A stretch of 64,000 nucleotides of DNA from Collinsella sp. AF20-14LB (GTDB lineage Bacteria > Actinomycetota > Coriobacteriia > Coriobacteriales > Coriobacteriaceae): positions 62,001-126,000 of the forward strand of contig NZ_QRWD01000006.1 of the NCBI RefSeq assembly GCF_003459505.1, given 5' to 3'. Shown here one piece after another: positions 51,942 through 60,600 of the stretch. Both the position numbers and the translations under genes were made by a program. The number at the start of each line of letters is the position of its first letter. Positions within the stretch are counted from its first letter, which is position 1. The notes beneath the pieces were generated by a model. The model was not told the DNA's origin and ran no database searches. It worked only from the letters and a program-made list of their open reading frames with translations.

Positions 51942-52343
51942 ATGAGCTTCACTCGCAAGACTCTCAAAATCCTTGCCCTGATTTATTTTGTTCTGGGCAT
52001 CGCCAGTCTCGTCATTGGAATCGCCGGCATCGCGACCGGCAAGTTCGAGTCCACCTACGGATCGAACGCCATGCTCGCCGCGGCCGTGATTATCGCCAAG
52101 GGCCTCATCGATCTTGCCGCGGGCGTTGCGGGCATCAAGGGTGCCAACAAGCCTTCGCAGGTTGACGGCGCGTTTAAGCTCGGTATCGTTGCTGCAGTCG
52201 CCACGCTTGCCCAGGCGGTGCTCACGCTTCCCGCGTTTGGCGGCGACGCCATCAACTTTGGCGCCTTTGTCATCGTGGTGTACGACCTGTTCTTTGTTCA
52301 GCAGGCGCACGCCATCAAGGCCGAGAACAAGGACCGCCTGTAA
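51942..52343 (+). CDS. Four-helix membrane protein, function unknown
   Basis: 133 aa with four hydrophobic segments: LKILALIYFVLGIASLVIGI, the AMLAAAVIIAKGLIDLAAGVAGI block, LGIVAAVATLAQAVLTL, and AFVIVVYDLFFVQQ. Short charged ends are in the cytoplasm. The arrangement resembles small DUF-type integral proteins common in Coriobacteriia. AAAGGA precedes ATG. The upstream palindrome over the -10 indicates regulated expression. Confidence 0.65.
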   Translation: MSFTRKTLKILALIYFVLGIASLVIGIAGIATGKFESTYGSNAMLAAAVIIAKGLIDLAAGVAGIKGANKPSQVDGAFKLGIVAAVATLAQAVLTLPAFGGDAINFGAFVIVVYDLFFVQQAHAIKAENKDRL

Positions 52344-52381
52344 GCGCTCGCTTCTCATAGCCTCTGCAGCCAAGCAACTAA

Positions 52382-52417
52382 AAAGGGCCGATCGCGCATC
52401 TCCGCGGTCAGCCCTTT
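52382..52417 (+). terminator. Terminator after the four-helix membrane protein gene
   Basis: AAAGGGC pairs with GCCCTTT and the inner GA-CGCG/CGCG-TC extends the stem with two mismatches. Confidence 0.65.
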
Positions 52418-52434
52418 ACGTTTGCCCAGATAAA

Positions 52435-52470
52435 ACCTGCCAAAATAAACCTGTCCCTTTTTGGTAGGTT
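52435..52470. repeat. Palindrome overlapping the rlmA stop codon
   Basis: AACCTGCCAAAA and TTTTTGGTAGGTT are the arms (one mismatch). The right arm overlaps two bases of the rlmA stop codon. The internal word CTGTCCCTTTTT resembles the 43860/47588 family. Confidence 0.7.
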
Positions 52471-53281
52471 AGTGGCGGTACTCGGCGATGATGAAGTCGA
52501 TATCGGTCTGAAGGGTGTCCAGGTTTGCCAGGCGCTCTTTGTCGGCAGGGCGCGTGCGGTAGTAGTACGGCGTCATCTGGAACACCGCCTCGATGTCGGC
52601 CTGTGTCTGGAGCGTAATGTTCGCAGACACCCGCTGCGTTCCCACCAACTCGAGCTCGGTCGTCTTCGGCAGCTTCTCGTCGTTAAGGTACGGCGTGTCG
52701 TAGAGCACCTCCTTGAGCCCAAAGAGATGACGGGCGCCCGGCACCACGGTGTAGAGCGAGCCCTCGGGCGCCAGCACGCGGGCAAACTCGCGCTCGTTAA
52801 AGGGGGCAAAGAGCTCGGTCACCATATCGAAGGTGCCATCGGCCACGGGGATGTCCTTCATGTTGGCCACGAAGTAGGTCGCATCGCCGCGCTTGGCGGC
52901 CAGACGCACCATCTCTTTGCCCAGGTCGAACCCATAAGCATCCACGCCCGGCACCGCACCCATGGCGCTGGTGTAGTAGCCCTCGCCACAGCAAATATCG
53001 AGCAAGGTCATGGGGCCGCCCGTAGACGCCGCACGCTCAGACGCCTGCTCGCGCACCAGCTCGACCATCGCATCGCGCAACGGCGCGTAGTAGCCGCGGT
53101 TCAAAAAGTCGCGACGACTGCGCGCCTGCGACTTGGGATCGCCCATGGAGTCGCCGCTCTTGGACGAGCGCAGCAGATACAGATAGCCCTCGCGCGCACG
53201 GTCAAACCGATGTCCGCCCGCGCATGCAGCACCGCGCTCATCGTCCACCAACGGCTCATGGCAAACGGGACACAACAACAT
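52469..53281 (-). CDS. rlmA: 23S rRNA (guanine-N1)-methyltransferase, RlmA-like
   Basis: 270 aa. The N-terminal zinc finger CPVCHEPL...ACAGGHRFDRAREGYLYLL is the RlmA signature. GDPKSQARSRRDFLNRGYYAPLRD follows, then the SAM motif LLDICCGEGYYTSAM and post-I acidic YGFDLGKEMV. It methylates N1 of G745 or G748 in 23S rRNA helix 35; in gram-positives the RlmAII type acts in macrolide and tylosin tolerance. ATG lies after GGAG. Downstream is the 52435-52470 palindrome. Confidence 0.88.
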   Translation of the reverse strand: MLLCPVCHEPLVDDERGAACAGGHRFDRAREGYLYLLRSSKSGDSMGDPKSQARSRRDFLNRGYYAPLRDAMVELVREQASERAASTGGPMTLLDICCGEGYYTSAMGAVPGVDAYGFDLGKEMVRLAAKRGDATYFVANMKDIPVADGTFDMVTELFAPFNEREFARVLAPEGSLYTVVPGARHLFGLKEVLYDTPYLNDEKLPKTTELELVGTQRVSANITLQTQADIEAVFQMTPYYYRTRPADKERLANLDTLQTDIDFIIAEYRH

Positions 53282-53337
53282 GGCAACTCCTTAGCGCGGA
53301 CAACACAACGCCCACCATTGTCGCACGCCTCCCCCAC

Positions 53338-53408
53338 CTAGTCATAGAGGAGACAAGGAGTGTCCCCAACTGCCGGCAGAAAAGGAACGTCCCTAAGTGC
53401 CGACTAGT
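53338..53408. repeat. Two 24-bp direct repeats within a CTAGTC/GACTAG inverted frame
   Basis: 53351-53374 and 53378-53401 differ at 5 of 24 positions and both contain AAGGANNGTCCC. Outside them CTAGTC and GACTAG face each other. This resembles the palindrome family at 13345-13392 and the stop-codon palindromes. Confidence 0.6.
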
Positions 53409-53471
53409 CGATTAGGAGTATCATCGTCTGCGCAAATAAGCACGAATGAGCATGTTAGAGATTGAGAGCGT

Positions 53472-54854
53472 ATGGCAGACACCGCATCTAAGCACATTGA
53501 CATGACCACCGGCTCACTGTGGCGCAATATTCCCCTGTTCGCCTTCCCCGTGGCCGCCACGAGCATCTTGGAGCAGCTATCGAACCTCATCGCCACGGTC
53601 ATCATCGGTAACTTCTCAGGCGACCAGGGAACCCTCGCCATGGCGGCGGTCGGCTCCAATGTTCCGCTTACCAGTCTTATGCTCAACCTGTTTATCGGCA
53701 TGTCGCTTGGCTCCAACGTGGTCATCGCCAACGCCATCGGCCGCAACGATCAGAACATGGTCAAACGCGCCGTCCATACCTCGATTTTAATGGCGCTCGT
53801 GGGCTTTGTCGTCATCGCGCTGGGCGAGATCTTTGCCGAGCCCATGCTCGCCGCGCTCAACGTCCCTGACGAAACCATGCCGCTCGCATCGCTCTACCTG
53901 CGCGTCTTTTTGCTCAGCATGCCCTCGATCTTGCTCTACAACTTTGAGGCCGCAATCTTCCGCTCCGTCGGCATCACCCGCATGCCGCTGCAGGCGCTTG
54001 CCGTGTCCACCGTCCTCAACATTGGCCTGGACCTCATCTTTGTCCCCGTGCTCCACTGGGGCGTCGCGGGTGTCGCCATCGCCACCGCCATCGCCTATAC
54101 CGTCAGCGCAGTCACGCTCTTTATCCGTCTGCTCAAGACCGATTCCGTCGTCCGCGTCACCCCACGCGACTTAGGCTTAGACCCCGTCGCCCTCAAGCGC
54201 ATCGTTAAAATCGGCCTGCCCGCCGGCATCCAAAGCGCCGTCTTTGCCGTCGCTAACATCATCATCCAGTCCGCCATCAACAGCCTGGGCACCGAGGTCA
54301 TGGCGGCATCCAGCGCTGCCATGAGCCTGGAGTATGTGTGTTACAACCTGCTCAACAGCTTTAGCCAGGCTTGCACCACCTTTGTGGGACAAAACCACGG
54401 TGCCCGCCAAATCGACCGCTGCACCAAGACGCTCAAGGTCTGCCTGATCGAAGGCGGTATCGTTGCACTCACCACGATTATCGTTATCGTCGGTCTGGGA
54501 CGCGAGATCCTATCGCTCTTTAACAGCGACCCCAACATCGTCTCGATCGGCTACATCCGCGTGTGCTCGATCTTCCCTGCCTACGCCTTTAGCATGTTCT
54601 ACGAAAACATGTCCGGCTACCTGCGCGGCTTTGGCATCTCGCTCATGCCTGCCCTCATCACCATGATCTGCGTGTGCGGTATCCGCTTCTACTGGGTGTT
54701 CTGTGTGTTCCCGCACTTCCGCACCTTTGCGAACATCATGATGGTCTACCCCATCAGCCTGGGCACCACGGCGTTCTTTATGGTCGTGGCGGTATTGCTC
54801 TGTCACCCGGCACGCACCTACCGTCTGGCGCAAGCCAAAGCGACAGCCCGCTAA
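53472..54854 (+). CDS. MATE-family efflux transporter
   Basis: 460 aa with 12 hydrophobic segments. MATE motifs: GSLWRNIPLFAFPVAATSILEQLSNLIATVIIGNFSG, AVGSNVPLTSLMLNLFIGMSLGSNVVIANAIGRND and, in the second half, AASSAAMSLEYVCYN and TFVGQNHGARQ. It is a DinF/NorM-like cation or drug antiporter of the Firmicute/Coriobacterial type. The start at 53472 follows a weak AGAG. It is not in an evident operon. Confidence 0.9.
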   Translation: MADTASKHIDMTTGSLWRNIPLFAFPVAATSILEQLSNLIATVIIGNFSGDQGTLAMAAVGSNVPLTSLMLNLFIGMSLGSNVVIANAIGRNDQNMVKRAVHTSILMALVGFVVIALGEIFAEPMLAALNVPDETMPLASLYLRVFLLSMPSILLYNFEAAIFRSVGITRMPLQALAVSTVLNIGLDLIFVPVLHWGVAGVAIATAIAYTVSAVTLFIRLLKTDSVVRVTPRDLGLDPVALKRIVKIGLPAGIQSAVFAVANIIIQSAINSLGTEVMAASSAAMSLEYVCYNLLNSFSQACTTFVGQNHGARQIDRCTKTLKVCLIEGGIVALTTIIVIVGLGREILSLFNSDPNIVSIGYIRVCSIFPAYAFSMFYENMSGYLRGFGISLMPALITMICVCGIRFYWVFCVFPHFRTFANIMMVYPISLGTTAFFMVVAVLLCHPARTYRLAQAKATAR

Positions 54855-54881
54855 TCACCACTCCCAACGTCACGCCAGTCA

Positions 54882-55748
54882 TTAATTGACAATATGCGAG
54901 CTCATATAGTCGATAAAGCGCCTCGTGGCGATAGGCATGGTGTCCCAGCTGCGCCAAGCCGCCACCACATCGCGCGAGGGAGCGTGCACGATGGGACGCA
55001 CGCGGATACCGGCCTTCATGCCCTCGACCGTACGACGGTAGAGCATGCTCACGCCTAGGCCCTCCTCCACCATCGCCATAATGGTGTAGTCGTCGGTAAC
55101 CTCACTCGTCACGCGCGGCGACAGCCCATGCGCGGCAAAGGCATCGAGCACCAGACTCTGTTCGCCCTCATCCAGCAGCACAAACGGTTCGGACGCCAGG
55201 TCGGCAAGCGTCACCTTTTCCTTTGCCGCCAGCGGATGGGCGGCCGGCAACAGCGCCACCAACTCGTCGTGATAGACCACGCGCTTCTGAAGCCCCGTGG
55301 TAAATCCGCGTGCCGTAAAGCAAAAGTCAACCACGCCATCGTGCACCCACTGGGCGTTGCGCGTGTAATCGCCCTGCTTGAGGGTAAAGCGTACGCCCGG
55401 ATGCAGGGCCCCAAAGTCGCGGATCACGCGCGGCAATACGGTACGACTCACGTTGGTAAACGTCGCGATGCGAATATCAGTCGACGAAAGCCCCAGCAAC
55501 TCTTGACGCTTGCCCTCGAGCTCGGCCTCGGCCGTTACGATCTGGCGCAGATACGGCAGATACTGCCTACCGTCGCGCGTAAGCGAGACACCCTGCTTGC
55601 CGCGCTCGATAATCGTGGTGCCCAGCTCGCGCTCGAGCGCCTTGACGGCCTGGCTCACCGCACTTTGCGTATAGCCCAGCTCGTCGGCCGCACCCTTAAG
55701 ACTGCCGCAATCGACCACCATACATACAATCTGATACCGCGATGCCAT
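54882..55748 (-). CDS. LysR-family regulator, second LysR/EamA pair
   Basis: 288 aa, GGAGG before ATG. The HTH is CGSLKGAADELGYTQSAVSQAVKAL. The effector domain has IATFTNVSRTVLPRVIRDF and IMAMVEEGLGVSML, words that match the LysR at 18511-19368. It is divergent from an EamA gene with a 14-bp perfect palindrome between, so it is probably a dedicated regulator of that transporter. Confidence 0.9.
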   Translation of the reverse strand: MASRYQIVCMVVDCGSLKGAADELGYTQSAVSQAVKALERELGTTIIERGKQGVSLTRDGRQYLPYLRQIVTAEAELEGKRQELLGLSSTDIRIATFTNVSRTVLPRVIRDFGALHPGVRFTLKQGDYTRNAQWVHDGVVDFCFTARGFTTGLQKRVVYHDELVALLPAAHPLAAKEKVTLADLASEPFVLLDEGEQSLVLDAFAAHGLSPRVTSEVTDDYTIMAMVEEGLGVSMLYRRTVEGMKAGIRVRPIVHAPSRDVVAAWRSWDTMPIATRRFIDYMSSHIVN

Positions 55749-55771
55749 CGTGCCTCCACATCGATGTAGCT

Positions 55772-55785
55772 GTAAAACGTTTTAC
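55772..55785. promoter_or_regulatory. 14-bp perfect palindrome between LysR and EamA genes
   Basis: GTAAAACGTTTTAC lies 24 bases before the LysR start and has the T-N11-A form of LysR binding boxes. It is probably the autoregulatory and activating site. Confidence 0.6.
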
Positions 55786-55906
55786 CAGGGCTTTTTCTGC
55801 CAACATTAGTATTTCTTAATCATACTGAAGATACATTCGCTTTACTACATCCATATCTGGGAGCAGAATCCTTTTTGCGAAACCGTTCTGTAACAAAAGG
55901 AGTCCC

Positions 55907-56809
55907 ATGGATCGCAAAAAAGCAATCGCGCTCTCATTTTCCGTTCCCGTCGCATGGGGCTTTTCGTACCCCCTCATGAAGATCGGCATGGACAGCATGA
56001 ACGCCACGAGCATCGTCGCGCTGCGCTGCATCATCGCCTTTGCGGCCTGCCTGCTGCTCTTCCACAAGCACGCGGTGCGCATCAACCGTGACCTGATGGT
56101 CCGCGCCGCCATCATCGGCGCCATCATGGCAACCGAAATCACCTGCATGTGCCTGGGCTCCAGCCTCACCTCCGCCTCCACCGCCGGCTTTTTGCAGAGC
56201 CTGACGGTCGTGATCGTGCCGTTTGCCAACGCGGCCCTGCTGCGTCGCGCCCCCGAGCGCAAGGTGCTCATCGGCACCGCCATCGTCACCTGCGGCATGT
56301 TGCTGCTCTCGGGCGCCGACTTTACCAGCCTGAATCCCGGCGCGATCATCATGCTGCTCTCGGCCTTTATCTATGCCGGTCACATTATCATCGCCAAGCG
56401 CTTTGTCGAAGAAGTCGATCCGCTGGCTCTGGGCGTTTGGCAGCTGGGCTTCGGCGGCTTGTTCTCGGGTATCGCCGCATTTACCTTTGGCGGCCTCACG
56501 CTTCCCAGCACGCCGAGCGAGATCGTCGTTATCGTTGCGCTCGCACTCATCTGCTCTGCCTACGGCTTTATCACCCAGACGCTCGTGCAGCCCCACGTAC
56601 CTGCCGAAACCACTGGCTTCGCCTTCTCGCTCGAGCCGGTCTGCTCCGCCGTCTTCTCGTTTTTCCTGGTCGGCGAGGTCCTGAGCCCCATCGCCTTCCT
56701 TGGCGCTGCCCTCATCCTCACCGGCGTCATGGTGGCAACCGTCGAGCTTCCGCGCCTTCGCGCACATGGACACGCTCATATGGCAGGAGCGCCCGAGCAC
56801 GTCTCGTAG
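55907..56809 (+). CDS. EamA/DMT-family transporter, second copy
   Basis: 300 aa with ten membrane segments. The first repeat has ALSFSVPVAWGFSYPLMKIGMDSMNATSIVALRC. The second ends TGFAFSLEPVCSAVFSFFLVGEVLSPIAFLGAALI. It exports a small metabolite, identity unknown. AAAAGGAG precedes ATG. It is divergent from LysR and shares this arrangement with 18511-20398, although sequence identity between the two transporters is only moderate. Confidence 0.88.
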   Translation: MDRKKAIALSFSVPVAWGFSYPLMKIGMDSMNATSIVALRCIIAFAACLLLFHKHAVRINRDLMVRAAIIGAIMATEITCMCLGSSLTSASTAGFLQSLTVVIVPFANAALLRRAPERKVLIGTAIVTCGMLLLSGADFTSLNPGAIIMLLSAFIYAGHIIIAKRFVEEVDPLALGVWQLGFGGLFSGIAAFTFGGLTLPSTPSEIVVIVALALICSAYGFITQTLVQPHVPAETTGFAFSLEPVCSAVFSFFLVGEVLSPIAFLGAALILTGVMVATVELPRLRAHGHAHMAGAPEHVS

Positions 56810-56897
56810 ACTCCGCTCTTCATACAGCCGTGGCATAAAGGCAACCGGTGCGCCTTTACAATAGATACCAACAGAGCATCTGCCATAAAGGAGCCCC

Positions 56898-57626
56898 ATG
56901 GACACCGCAACCCGCGACCGCAACATAGCAACTTGGTTGGGCGATGCGCCGCAGCCGGTACGTGACACGACGAACCAGCTGCTCGAGCGCATCGCCCTTT
57001 TGCGTGCCGAGCAGACCATCTACCCGGCACAAGACGACATCCTCAATGCCCTCGCCTACACGCCGGCCGACCAGGTCAAGGTCGTCATCTTGGGTCAAGA
57101 CCCCTATCACGGGCCCAACCAGGCCATGGGGCTGTCGTTTTCGGTCCCCGCGACGCAAACCAAGTTGCCGCCGAGCCTGCGCAACATCTATAAGGAGCTC
57201 AAAGCCGATCTGGACTGCCCCATTCCCGCCACGGGAGACCTCACCCCCTGGGCTCAACAGGGCGTCCTGCTCCTCAACACAACGCTCACCGTGCGCGAGC
57301 ATGCCGCGAACTCGCATGCCAAGCTGGGCTGGAGCACGCTTACCGACTACGTTATCGAGCGCTGCTGCCAGCTGCCCCAGCCGGTCGTCTTTTTGGCATG
57401 GGGCCGCTTTGCCCAGCAGATGGTCGAGGGCAAGCTCGCCGCGACCGGCGCGGGCAAGGCAGGCGACAAGTTCTGCCTAGCCTCTACGCATCCCTCGCCG
57501 CTTTCGGCAAACCGTGCCACGGCAGAACTCCCGGCCTTTATGGAGTCGCGCCCCTTCTCCACTGCCAACGAGTTGCTCGAGCAAAACGGCAGCAGCCCCA
57601 TCGACTGGGGCCGCCTCGTCTCATAA
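56898..57626 (+). CDS. ung: Uracil-DNA glycosylase
   Basis: 242 aa. Motifs are VVILGQDPYHGPNQAMGLSFSV (catalytic Asp, water-activating), LLLNTTLTVREHAANSH (uracil pocket Asn) and ASTHPSPLSANR (catalytic His). It removes uracil from DNA after cytosine deamination. AAAGGAG precedes ATG. Its stop lies only 5 bases from that of the convergent BspA-like gene, so transcripts may read into each other. No clear terminator is visible between them. Confidence 0.95.
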   Translation: MDTATRDRNIATWLGDAPQPVRDTTNQLLERIALLRAEQTIYPAQDDILNALAYTPADQVKVVILGQDPYHGPNQAMGLSFSVPATQTKLPPSLRNIYKELKADLDCPIPATGDLTPWAQQGVLLLNTTLTVREHAANSHAKLGWSTLTDYVIERCCQLPQPVVFLAWGRFAQQMVEGKLAATGAGKAGDKFCLASTHPSPLSANRATAELPAFMESRPFSTANELLEQNGSSPIDWGRLVS

Positions 57627-57631
57627 CCTGC

Positions 57632-60600
57632 CTAGCTGGCAATCCAATACTGCGGATACTTATTGATATCGATGGGGGCGGCGAGCTCGCCGATATCGCT
57701 TATGGCCTCCATGCCCATCAGCGAGCGCAGGCAATTCTCACACTCCATGATGGGCTCATTTACAGCCTTATTGAGCACATCGAACGTCGGCGACTCAAAC
57801 GTATCCATGTTGACGTTGCCGAACCACTTGCTCTCAACGTAGTCGGCTTCCTCGTCATCCGTGGCAACTCCCACCATCTGACGAGGCCATGTCTTGAGCA
57901 GCGATTCGCGATCGGCCTCGGCAATATCGAGCGCCACGTTGCCGCCAAACGAGAACGGCATGCTCTCCATCCCGCCCAGCAACTCCGGCAGCGGGCAGCC
58001 AGAAGGCAGCGTCACCGTCACATCGCTACAGCCCATAAACGCGCCGCTCTGGATGCCGACCACCTTATCGCACAGCTCAATCTCGGTGAGGTTCGAGCAG
58101 CGCGAGAAGGCGTTCGAGTCGATTACGGTTGGCCCCGTCAACACGCTCGCTAAATCGGCCCGTTCGATATCAGACGGCGCCGAGACCAGCGTGGCAGTAC
58201 CGTCACCGTTGTCCTCTATCTCCCATTCATGGCTCTCGGCCGCATCGCCACCCGCCTGTATTACCGTAGAAGCCTCGACCAACGGCAGCCCCATCATGGT
58301 TCGCAGGCGATTCTCGGGCTCCAATAGGTTCTGAGCCATCTGCGCCCTAACCGCATCGGCCGTCGGCTCCGGACCCTCCCCCATGAACCAATCGGAAAGC
58401 ATGCCAAATTCCACAACGCCATAATACGTGTCGTAGTCGTCGTAGCCAATGAGTCCGTAGACCCATGCATTGAGGTAGTCCTGCTCCATGCCGCTGGGCA
58501 ACGACAGGTGAATGCGGCCGGCCTCCTCTTGGACATCGGTTGCGCCGTCCAAGAAGAAACCCACACCCGGCGATGGATAGCCCAGCGTCGCGATACCGGT
58601 ACCGACGGTCAAGTTCGTAAAGGCGGCATCATTGCCAAACACCGATGACGCCAGGTAGTTTCGAGAGCCCGCACCCGTAGCTGCGTCGTAGTCGCCATTG
58701 GTATCCGCCACAAACGATGCACTCGCGAGCCTCGGGCAGTCCATGAATGCCTGATCGCTGATTTCGATCGTTGCCGCGTGCACAGACGCCGAGACAAGAT
58801 TCGTGCAGCCTTCGAACGCCGACACGCCGACGTAGATATCGTTATCGGGAAGATCGATGTTCAGGTCGCCGGCGATGCCGGAATTCCTGAAGGCATAGCG
58901 ATCGATATATGCCAGCTTGGGAGCCGAAGCCCAATCGACATCCCACGCGCCTCCGATCCCCTCAAAGGCACCAGGCAGGTCCTTGGCGCCAGACAAGGAA
59001 TAGCCGCCAAAGATCTCAATCGTACTCGGCAGCAGCTCAATCGTACCGTTGAGCATCGAGGGCGCACCGAGCAGGATGCTTGGCTTGCCTTCCTCGTCGC
59101 CATCGTAATAGCCGTAGAGAAGGGGCGCGTCGTCGCTTTGGGCATCGCAAGCAAAATCGTAAATGCCGTCGACAGTGACAAAGCGGCTGTCGTAGCCCTG
59201 CAGCTCGCCATCGGGCGCATACCAGGTGCAGCCGGCCGGATTGGGATTCTCGGTCGTGGCAAAGACAGCCTTTTTAGCACGCGACGCCACAAAGCCCAGG
59301 CTCGTACAGCCCTTAAAGGCATCAGCCCCCACCTCGATGCTATCAGGCGTGCCGATAAACACACCTTGAAGGTTTTGGCAGTTCTCAAACGCGTTACGGC
59401 CGATGGCACTCGTCTTCTCGCCCAGATTGACAAACCTGAGCTCCGCATCGCCCGAGAAAGCATACGGTGCGATGGAATCTACTTGGAGCTGCTTGCCGCC
59501 ATCCGTAAGCAAGGTGCCGTCAAAGGTCGCGGACAGGTTGCCATCCTCATCGCCTGCAGCGGACAGCAAAATCGTCTTGCCAGCGTTGGCATAATACAAG
59601 TACCCATCTTGAGACAGGCTCATCTTAATCACGCGCGCATCGGGTGCACCGGCAGCAGCCTTATGCTGCTCGACATACGCGACCTGCTCGTCGGTTGCGC
59701 ACACGATGGTCCGCACGGAACCGCCCGCAAGGCTGCCGTCCTCGAGCGTCACCCTATCGTCAAACCACGGCATGAGTACCAGCGTGTCAACCGACGTGTT
59801 GCCCGCAAAGGCACCCTTCTTGATGGTGTTGGAAATCTGCACCAGGGCAATATTGGAACCCGTATCGAGCACATAGCACAGGTCGCTTTCGAGCTGCGAA
59901 TTAATGTTGTACACCAGCCCCTGTGAGTACGTGAGCTGGACACTAGGGTTGGTCGCGGGCGACACGTATACGCCGTAGGTATTCTCTAGTTCGTCCGCGT
60001 GCTCGGTAATAAAATCGAGCAGCGCGGCATCGTCAACGACCAGGGTACAGTCCTGCAGCTTACTCACGTCAATCTGGGGCAACTCGCCCTCTTTGGATGC
60101 GTGCAGAACAATACGATCGAGCTTATTGCGATCGGGAATGACGACATGGGTAATATCGGCGGGAACATCGAGCTCGCGCGTATGGTAGGGAACGCCCAGA
60201 TACTCCTTGCCATCGCGAGAGGTCAAGATACCCTCATCCGTTGCGGCATAGACGGGGTTATCCGATGCGACACGGTAGGCATCGAGCACCTGAAAGCCCG
60301 CATTAACGTTGACGTAGTACACCGAGGACGGTAGCTCTAGATTGTTGATCTGCCACGTAAAGACTTCACGCTGACGACTGTCGGTATAGGCGTCGACCGC
60401 CTGCACACCCTGCGGAACGCTGAGCGTCTCGCCCCCGCCATCAACAGACACGACCGACTCGTCCACATCGACAAGCGTCTGCAGGCGTGAGTTATTGAGG
60501 CTGGTCGGGTCGTCGTCAAAGCGATAGTCCTCGTCGAGGGCATAGCCCTGAAAGCGCACCTTGTAGGCGGGATCGATGGACACGACATCGCCGGGAACCA

